DNA from: Candidatus Aquidulcis sp.
GTDB taxonomy: Bacteria; Chloroflexota; Anaerolineae; Anaerolineales; E44-bin32
Length of the DNA stretch: 11,603 nt
NCBI GenBank assembly: GCA_020723365.1
Contig: DYJB01000063.1
Coordinates: forward strand, 1-11,603
Reading direction: 5' to 3'
Shown: positions 6,447 to 11,603 of the stretch, one piece after another
Position numbering within the stretch: position 1 is the first letter of the stretch
How the letters are laid out: the number at the start of each line of letters is the position of its first letter
Notes under the pieces: generated by a model
The model's database searches: none
Told to the model about the DNA's origin: nothing
What the model saw: only the letters and a program-made list of their open reading frames with translations
Made by a program: the position numbers and the translations under genes

Positions 6447-8444
6447 CTAGCGCGGCACCATCAGCCAGAGCCCGCCGAACGACTCCTCCATCCTGTAGGT
6501 CATGAGGATAGGGCGGGCGACTCGCTCGGCCCACACATCGTGTTCTTCCCCGAAGGTGTACTCCGAGCCCTGCGACCTCGTTCGCAGGGCTTCGGTCACG
6601 ATCAAACCGAAGCGGTGCGCTTCCAGATCGGCGTGGAAGCGGCCGAGGTACTCGGGGTTCCCCGCCATGGCCATCTCCATCAGGTAGACCTTCTCGTAGT
6701 CCGGCTGGAGGGGAATGTCGAGCCCTTCAAAGGCGATCAGGTGTCGCTCGCTGATGAACAGCACGGCCTGGCCCTTCTCCGCCGCCCGGGTTGCCTGCGC
6801 CGCGATACGGTCGGCCGTCTGCCTTGCCCCCGCCGCATCCCGCTCCGGCCACGGCTTTGCGGCAGAGAGGGCGAAGGCGATGGGAACGAAGACGGCGGCG
6901 GCGAACGCCCACGGCGGGAATCCCGCTGCCCGCGGGGGCGACGGATTCTCGTGCGCCACCGGTCCGCAAACCGCGTACACGGCGACCACAAGCAGGAGCA
7001 TCAGGTAGGCGTCCAGGTTGTGAAGGTTCGCCCCGCCGCCGATCTTGGCGCTGACCACCACGCCGCCGGCAAACAGGACTGCCAGCGCGCCGCCAACGGC
7101 CAACCAGCGAATCGCGTGCAGGCGCGACCGGTTCTGCCGCGCCCACACAACCCCCAGGGCGACAGCCGGCGCCGAGGCCAGCAGGATGGCCGGCAGAACG
7201 CCCAGGGGATAGGTGGCGCTGGGCAACAGCCGGTACCAAAGCAAGTCCGATGTCAAGGAAGACGCAAACTCGGTCACAGGGCTGCCGGAGACCGCCACGT
7301 AGCCGCGATTGGCTGCCAGCGACGACGCCGCGCCGCCAAGTGCCAGCACCGCCGGCCACAGCAGATACGCAAGCAGGTCCCGGCGGCTGCCGCCCGTGCG
7401 GCGTTCGAGCACGTAGACAACAATCGACAGCATAGCCGGGACCGGCATCCAGTTCACGCGGCTGATGCCGGCCCAGGCCGAGGCAAGGACCACCGCCGCA
7501 AGCGTGCGCCACGGACGCTGCGGTGCAGCGATGGCCAGTACGAGCCACGCGCTGACCAGCAGGTGGTAGTACACCGGGCCCTGCATCAGGAACAGATAGC
7601 TCGCGCCGGCCAGCACCGCCCGCTCAAGGGGAGAGCGGATTCCCACCCGGCGCGCCAGCGTCAGGGCGAATCCCAGCGTCACGCCTATCCACAGCAGGAC
7701 CTGCCACAGCCGGTGGACCCACAACGGCAGCGTTCCGAAGATGAAGGGCACCGCCTGCATCAGGTAGCGGCTGGGGTGCAGCACGGGCGGAGGCACCGCC
7801 TCGCCGTAGATGCTCCGGGCGAAGAACAGCGATGCGTTGTAGTAGCGACTGGTCTCCGACCAACCGAGGGAGAGCGGGTACGTCGAGATCTCCGGCAGAT
7901 ATCCGGCCACCTGGAGGACGATTCCCAGGGCGACGCCCGAGAACGCCAGCCGCAGCAGGAAGGCCGTGCCCCCGCGCCCATCGCCCAGGAGCAGCCCGCC
8001 AAGGATCGTCAGCAGCCACCAGCTGACGACCCTCAGGCCCAGAGGCTCGAAGGCCACAACGGCCACCACCATCGTCAGAATCGGCAGGATGGGCAGAAGC
8101 AGGACGAATAGCACGAGCCGCAATCGTCCCAGCGATGGGCCGAGGCGCAGAAGCCGGTCCTCGACCCGCTCGAACTGACGTGGCCGCCTGCGGCGCGCCC
8201 ACATCAGAATCGCGACCAGCCCAAGGCCGATCAGCAAGCTGCCCAAGATCGCCGATTGCCATTTGATGGAAGTGCGGAGCGCTCCCAGGCGATGCGCAAG
8301 GTCGATCAGCGCCACGGCATTCGCAAGGAACAGTCCGGCCGTGAAGATTGTCAGACTGCGAGCCAACGCTCCCGGGGCGAAGGGAGCCTTCGATGCCTCA
8401 ATCGATCCGCGCGCAGCCGGTGGAGGTCCAGTGCCGGTCTTCAT
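6447..8444 (-). CDS. Polytopic membrane protein, putative GT-C-type glycosyltransferase (665 aa)
   Basis: The first 30 residues are cytoplasmic and rich in Pro, Ala and Gly. About twelve hydrophobic segments follow (31-528), then a soluble tail (529-665). The central outer loop is the most distinctive part: GYLPEISTYPLSLGWSET (181-198) runs into SRYYNASLFFARSIYGE (199-215) and PPPVLHPSRYLMQAVPF (218-234). E186 or E197 could be the catalytic acid of a GT-C fold. I recall similar motifs in uncharacterised Chloroflexota membrane proteins but cannot name a family. The tail has QAVLFISERHLIAFEG (559-574), DYEKVYLMEMAMAGN (582-596) and a final GEEHDVWAERV. The start lies 36 bp after the flippase-like gene's stop. 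Role as a sugar transferase is inferred from topology and from the upstream GT2 gene. An oligosaccharide polymerase or another membrane enzyme would also fit. Confidence 0.85.
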   Translation of the reverse strand: MKTGTGPPPAARGSIEASKAPFAPGALARSLTIFTAGLFLANAVALIDLAHRLGALRTSIKWQSAILGSLLIGLGLVAILMWARRRRPRQFERVEDRLLRLGPSLGRLRLVLFVLLLPILPILTMVVAVVAFEPLGLRVVSWWLLTILGGLLLGDGRGGTAFLLRLAFSGVALGIVLQVAGYLPEISTYPLSLGWSETSRYYNASLFFARSIYGEAVPPPVLHPSRYLMQAVPFIFGTLPLWVHRLWQVLLWIGVTLGFALTLARRVGIRSPLERAVLAGASYLFLMQGPVYYHLLVSAWLVLAIAAPQRPWRTLAAVVLASAWAGISRVNWMPVPAMLSIVVYVLERRTGGSRRDLLAYLLWPAVLALGGAASSLAANRGYVAVSGSPVTEFASSLTSDLLWYRLLPSATYPLGVLPAILLASAPAVALGVVWARQNRSRLHAIRWLAVGGALAVLFAGGVVVSAKIGGGANLHNLDAYLMLLLVVAVYAVCGPVAHENPSPPRAAGFPPWAFAAAVFVPIAFALSAAKPWPERDAAGARQTADRIAAQATRAAEKGQAVLFISERHLIAFEGLDIPLQPDYEKVYLMEMAMAGNPEYLGRFHADLEAHRFGLIVTEALRTRSQGSEYTFGEEHDVWAERVARPILMTYRMEESFGGLWLMVPR

Positions 8445-8480
8445 GCGGTCAGCGTCTCAACGCGATCCATCGGGCGCCGC

Positions 8481-9458
8481 CTATGGCGAGGAGCGGGACG
8501 GCGGCGTTGATGCGCCGGCTGCGACGGTTGACGCCGGCGCACGAAGGCTCAAGGCGATGTCCGACACGAACAGGGCGCCCGGGAGGGAAGCCAGCACCTC
8601 CACCGTGCGCAGCAGCAGCGCCGCCGCCAGCGCCGTCGACAAGGTGACGCCGGCCACCTGCGAGTAGATCAGGGAGGCGGACACTTCCTGCAAACCGAGC
8701 CCGCCGATGGAGACTGGCATGAGGGTGATGAAGTACACCAGGCTCCACAAGCCTGCGACCATCGTGAACGGGACGGGCTCACCAAGAGAATGGAAGAACA
8801 GCGCCAGGGCGGCGAACTTGAGCAGCATGTAGACCCACGTACAGCCGAATGCGCCGGCAAGCCACTGCGGCTGCCGGGCCCACAGCTTGAGGGCCTCGAG
8901 CCCGCCGCGGAGCGAGCGTTGGAGCCATCTCCGCAGCCTTCCCCCGCCGGATGCGACACCGCTGCCGGTGATCGGCCCCGCTGCTGCGGCGCCCCCGGCC
9001 TTCAGCCAGGGAAGGAAGACCGGCAGTCCCAGCGGCGCCGCGCTGACCATGCCTGCCATGCCGACCAGGCGGTCGACGGCGATGGAGGCGGCATAGACGG
9101 CCGCCGGGCCCTCCAGTCGCAGCGATCCCGCCAGGCGCACGACATCCCCTCCGATGGTCGTCGGCAGGAAGTTCGAGGCGAACAGTCCGGCGAAGGTCAG
9201 GCGGGCGGCGTCCTGCCAGCGCAGCTGCACTCCCGCCCCGCGGACCAGCACCCACCAGCGGGCGACAACGGCCACGCGGGAAAGCAGCGCCAGCACGATC
9301 GTCAGCGCGAAGGCCCAGCCAGGGATGTGCGCCAGCGCGGCGGCGATCTCTGTCCAGCTCTGCTGGCGGATCAGGTAGATGAGGAGCAGCAGGGCCAGGG
9401 CGGTGCCCGCCAGGCGCACCCAGCCGCGCCCGCCGCCTGCCGCGGAGGGTGGCGTCAT
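8481..9458 (-). CDS. Flippase-like membrane protein of the LPG synthase transmembrane / UPF0104 (AglD-like) family
   Basis: This 325-residue membrane protein has about seven to eight hydrophobic segments. Family marks are NFLPTTIGGDVVR (96-108), matching the N-x-L-P-x-x-x-G-D-x-x-R pattern, DRLVG (129-133), and MPVSIGGLGLQE (247-258), matching P-x-S-x-G-G-L-G-x-x-E. It lacks the large C-terminal domain of true MprF-type lysyl-phosphatidylglycerol synthases, so it is the stand-alone membrane unit common in glycan clusters. Its biochemical role is unproven; movement of lipid-linked sugars across the membrane is the usual proposal. A loop at about 154-175 is a low-complexity Gly/Ala/Ser insert. 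The ATG overlaps the TGA of the GT2 gene by 4 bp (ATGA), so the two proteins are probably made in a fixed ratio and may act in sequence, one making and one flipping the same lipid-linked sugar. Confidence 0.9.
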   Translation of the reverse strand: MTPPSAAGGGRGWVRLAGTALALLLLIYLIRQQSWTEIAAALAHIPGWAFALTIVLALLSRVAVVARWWVLVRGAGVQLRWQDAARLTFAGLFASNFLPTTIGGDVVRLAGSLRLEGPAAVYAASIAVDRLVGMAGMVSAAPLGLPVFLPWLKAGGAAAAGPITGSGVASGGGRLRRWLQRSLRGGLEALKLWARQPQWLAGAFGCTWVYMLLKFAALALFFHSLGEPVPFTMVAGLWSLVYFITLMPVSIGGLGLQEVSASLIYSQVAGVTLSTALAAALLLRTVEVLASLPGALFVSDIALSLRAPASTVAAGASTPPSRSSP

Positions 9459-10408
9459 GTCGAAGGGCCGGGCCGGTTCAGCACCCGGCGGATGGTGTAC
9501 GTCAGCTTGGCCTGCGACTCGTGGTAGGTGCGCGCCAGCAGCTCGGCGATCAGCCCCATCATGATCGACTGCATGCCCAGGATGAACAGCATCACGACCA
9601 GCAGCAGCAGCGGCGACCGCACCAGGTGCTCATCGTACAGCACGCGCCGCACGCCCAGGATGCCCAGCACGACAACGCTCGCCAGGCCGAGCAGGAAGCC
9701 CAGGCCGCCGAAGAGGTAGATGGGTTTGTTGGCATAGCTGATCAGGAACTTGACCGTGAACAGGTCGAGGATCACCTTGAAGGTGCGCTCGAGCCCGTAC
9801 TTGGCCTTGCCGCGCAGGCGCGGCCGGTGGGTGACCGGGACCTCGATGATGCGCGCCCCCACGCCGCCGGCATAGGCCGGAATGAAGCGGTGCATCTCTC
9901 CGTACAGCCGGAATCCCTGTAGCACTTCGCGCCGGTAGGCCTTCAGCGTGCAGCCGTAGTCATGCAGCCGCACACCGGTGACACGCGAGATCAGCGCATT
10001 GGCGATGCGTGACGGCAGCGTGCGCGTCAGGAAAGCATCCTTGCGCTCCCGACGCCACCCCGAGACGACGTCGTAGCCTTCCTCGATCTTGGCCACCAGC
10101 ATCGGGATGTCGGCCGGGTCCTCCTGCAGGTCGGCGTCGATCAGGACGATCACCTCGCCCAAGGCGTGATCGATCCCGGCGGCGATGGCGGCCGTCTGCC
10201 CGAAGTTGCGCCGGAACTCGACGACCACCGTGTGCTCCCGGTCCTGCTCGGCCAGAGCCTCCAGGCGCTCCACCGTCCCGTCGGTCGAGCCGTCGTCGAC
10301 CAGGATCAGCTCGTGGTCGAACGCGGACAGCGCCCCCCGCAGCGCGGCGTGCATCTCGTCGATGTTCTCGACCTCGTTGTAGACCGGGATGATCACCGAG
10401 AGCTTCAA
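9455..10408 (-). CDS. Family 2 glycosyltransferase, polyprenyl-phosphate sugar synthase (DPM1/GtrB/ArnC-like)
   Basis: This 317-residue enzyme should transfer a sugar from a nucleotide donor to polyprenyl phosphate at the inner face of the membrane. The GT-A domain (1 to about 225) begins SVIIPVYNEVENI. It carries DDGS at 38-41, the metal-binding DAD at 91-93 within DADLQEDP, and RPRLRGKAKYG (195-205), the basic segment typical of DPM1/GtrB proteins. Two membrane hairpin segments follow at about 230-255 and 265-290, as in GtrB/ArnC. The start is TTG (10406-10408), chosen because a perfect GGAGGT (10415-10420 on the plus strand as ACCTCC) sits 6 nt upstream and the family N-terminus begins exactly there. 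It lies 34 bp after gmd and overlaps the flippase-like gene. The sugar carried cannot be read from sequence. Confidence 0.94.
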   Translation of the reverse strand: MKLSVIIPVYNEVENIDEMHAALRGALSAFDHELILVDDGSTDGTVERLEALAEQDREHTVVVEFRRNFGQTAAIAAGIDHALGEVIVLIDADLQEDPADIPMLVAKIEEGYDVVSGWRRERKDAFLTRTLPSRIANALISRVTGVRLHDYGCTLKAYRREVLQGFRLYGEMHRFIPAYAGGVGARIIEVPVTHRPRLRGKAKYGLERTFKVILDLFTVKFLISYANKPIYLFGGLGFLLGLASVVVLGILGVRRVLYDEHLVRSPLLLLVVMLFILGMQSIMMGLIAELLARTYHESQAKLTYTIRRVLNRPGPST

Positions 10409-10414
10409 GGTTGG

Positions 10415-10420
10415 ACCTCC
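10415..10420 (-). promoter_or_regulatory. Ribosome binding site GGAGGT deciding a TTG start
   Basis: On the minus strand GGAGGT lies 6 nt before the TTG at 10408-10406. The strong Shine-Dalgarno match at ideal spacing supports TTG as the true start of the GT2 gene. A weak start codon with a strong ribosome site may set its level relative to gmd. Confidence 0.8.
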
Positions 10421-10442
10421 ACGTTCTCCGACGGCGCCCGCC

Positions 10443-11528
10443 TCACTCGACGTGGGTGCCGTTGTTCTGCAGCAGGGCCGTCACGCCGCTGTGCCACTGG
10501 TGCCAGTCGCCGAACTTGTCCTGCAGAATGCGCATCCCCTCGCCGATCGGCGCCTGGCCGAGGGACTGCAGGTCGGCATCGACCATGATGCGCACCAGCT
10601 CCTTGAAGGTCACCTTGGGCGACCAGCCGAGAACGCGGCGCGCCTTGGAGGCATCCGCCTGCAGGAAATCGACCTCGGTCGGGCGGAAGTAGCCCTGGTC
10701 GATCTCGACGAAGTCATGCCAGTCCAGCCCGGCGTAGCCGAAGGCTTCCTCGACCAACTGGCGCACGCTGTGCGACTCACCCGTCCCCAGGACATAGTCG
10801 TCCGGCGTCTCGCGCTGCAGCATGGTCCACATGGCCTCGACATACTCGGGGGCATAGCCCCAATCGCGCTTCGACTCGAGGTTGCCCAGGAAGAGCTTCT
10901 TCTGCTCCCCGGCGCGAATGCGCGCCACGGCCCGGGTAACCTTGCGCGTGACGAAGGTCTCGCCCCGGCGCGGGCTTTCGTGGTTGAACAGGATGCCGTT
11001 GGTGGCGAAGAGCCCATAGGCCTGGCGGTAGTTGACCGTCATCCAGTAGGAGTAGACCTTGGCGATGGCATACGGGCTGCGCGGCTGGAAGGCGGAGGTC
11101 TCGCTCTGCGGCGGCGGAGCGCTGCCGAACATCTCGCTCGACGAGGCCTGGTAGAAGCGGGCTCTAACGCCGCTGCGCCGGACGGCTTCCAGAATGCGGA
11201 TCGTCCCCAGCCCGGTCACATCACCGGCATACTCGGGGATCTCGAAGCTGACCTTGACGTGAGAGAGCGCCCCCAGGTGGTAGATCTCGTCCGGGCGGAC
11301 GTTGTAGATCAGATGGGTCAGCTGCTCGGCGTTCGTCAGGTCGCCGTAGTGCAGGAAGAGCTTGGCGGCCGGATCGTGCGGGTCCTGGTAGATGTGGTTG
11401 ATGCGCTCGGTGTTGAACGTGCTGGCCTTGCGGATCATGCCGTGGACCTCGTAGCCCCGGGCCAGCAGCAGCTCGGCCAGGTACGACCCGTCCTGCCCGG
11501 TGATCCCGGTGACCAGTGCCTTCGGCAT
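10443..11528 (-). CDS. gmd: GDP-mannose 4,6-dehydratase
   Basis: This 361-residue extended short-chain dehydrogenase converts GDP-D-mannose to GDP-4-keto-6-deoxy-D-mannose with bound NADP, feeding Fcl encoded in the other operon. The NADP loop TGITGQDGSYLAELLL starts at residue 7. HLGALSHVKVSFEIPEY (84-100) matches the family's conserved GA-x-SHV-x-(V/I)SF segment. The catalytic set is S130-S131-E132 in QASSSEMFG, with Ser where E. coli has Thr133, and Y153/K157 in YAIAK. NHESPRRGETFVTRK (182-196) is the nucleotide and tetramer-contact region, and GNLESKRDWGYAPEYVEAMW (215-234) is also typical. The start is the ATG at 11528, with GGGGAG upstream. A longer reading from 11558 adds ten residues (MGAGRPGEWE) ahead of the universal MPKALVTG start and includes the ribosome site, so I reject it. 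It is the first gene of its operon. Confidence 0.97.
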   Translation of the reverse strand: MPKALVTGITGQDGSYLAELLLARGYEVHGMIRKASTFNTERINHIYQDPHDPAAKLFLHYGDLTNAEQLTHLIYNVRPDEIYHLGALSHVKVSFEIPEYAGDVTGLGTIRILEAVRRSGVRARFYQASSSEMFGSAPPPQSETSAFQPRSPYAIAKVYSYWMTVNYRQAYGLFATNGILFNHESPRRGETFVTRKVTRAVARIRAGEQKKLFLGNLESKRDWGYAPEYVEAMWTMLQRETPDDYVLGTGESHSVRQLVEEAFGYAGLDWHDFVEIDQGYFRPTEVDFLQADASKARRVLGWSPKVTFKELVRIMVDADLQSLGQAPIGEGMRILQDKFGDWHQWHSGVTALLQNNGTHVE

Positions 11529-11559
11529 CTCCCACTCCCCGGGGCGACCTGCCCCCAAT

Positions 11560-11574
11560 ATTCAGTAGCTGAAT
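11560..11574. promoter_or_regulatory. Operator-like inverted repeat ATTCAG-N3-CTGAAT (gmd promoter)
   Basis: This perfect 6-bp inverted repeat with a 3-bp spacer (TAG on the plus strand) is centred at 11567. It overlaps the -10 box of the gmd promoter exactly as the site at 4266-4280 overlaps the regulator's own promoter. Over the 23 bp from TATAAT through ATATTG, the two sites differ at only two central bases. It lies 31 nt before the gmd ATG. Confidence 0.75.
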
Positions 11575-11600
11575 TATACTCGGGCCTGCGGAGGCGTCAA
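11573..11600 (-). promoter_or_regulatory. Sigma70-type promoter of the gmd operon
   Basis: On the minus strand, TTGACG (11595-11600) and TATAAT (11573-11578) are separated by 16 bp, the same geometry as the promoter at 4279-4306. The predicted start is near 11566, inside the inverted repeat, giving a leader of about 38 nt. The window ends 3 bp beyond the -35 box, so any further upstream sites are not visible. Confidence 0.8.
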
Positions 11601-11603
11601 GCG

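Noticed and set aside
6384..8111. A long plus-strand open frame (575 codons) antisense to a membrane protein gene.
   Set aside because: Its composition (Gln, Arg, His, Asp-rich) is the usual shadow of a GC-rich membrane protein gene on the other strand. It has no recognisable domain, and the minus-strand frame explains the region.
8481..9458. Annotation of the flippase-like gene as a lysylphosphatidylglycerol synthase (mprF).
   Set aside because: Only the membrane unit is present. The large C-terminal aminoacyl-transfer domain is absent and the neighbours are glycan genes.

Overview
The window is a GC-rich bacterial stretch packed with genes for cell-surface polysaccharide synthesis, all on the minus strand. 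GC-rich codons, the style of the two large membrane proteins and the fused winged-helix regulator recall environmental Chloroflexota (Anaerolineae-like) genomes. That assignment is from memory of families and is tentative. I see no RNA genes, insertion sequences, CRISPR arrays, phage genes or intergenic gap longer than about 110 bp.

Read in the direction of transcription (right to left), there are two operons. Operon A starts from a promoter at about 11.57-11.60 kb. It runs gmd (GDP-mannose 4,6-dehydratase), a family 2 polyprenyl-phosphate sugar transferase (TTG start), a flippase-like membrane protein of the LPG-synthase/UPF0104 type, and two 665-residue polytopic proteins that look like GT-C glycosyltransferases. 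Operon B starts from a promoter at about 4.28-4.31 kb. It runs a winged-helix regulator with an extra C-terminal domain, fcl (GDP-L-fucose synthase), wzm and wzt (ABC exporter for a finished polysaccharide), and a gene cut by the window's left edge.

The two promoters are built alike. Each has a TTGAC(C/G) -35 box, a 16-bp spacer and TATAAT, followed immediately by the inverted repeat ATTCAG-N3-CTGAAT overlapping the -10 box and the predicted transcription start. One lies in front of the regulator itself and the other in front of gmd. The simplest reading is an autoregulated local regulator whose single operator type controls both operons. This would tie together the two enzymes of the GDP-fucose pathway, which are split between them.

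Together the genes suggest this scheme. GDP-mannose is converted to GDP-L-fucose by Gmd and Fcl. A second branch makes a lipid-linked sugar monophosphate (GT2), possibly flips it, and uses it on the outer face through GT-C enzymes. The main polymer is exported by Wzm/Wzt, whose long C-terminal domain suggests it recognises a chain-end modification. GDP-mannose supply, the priming transferase and most chain-building transferases are not in the window.
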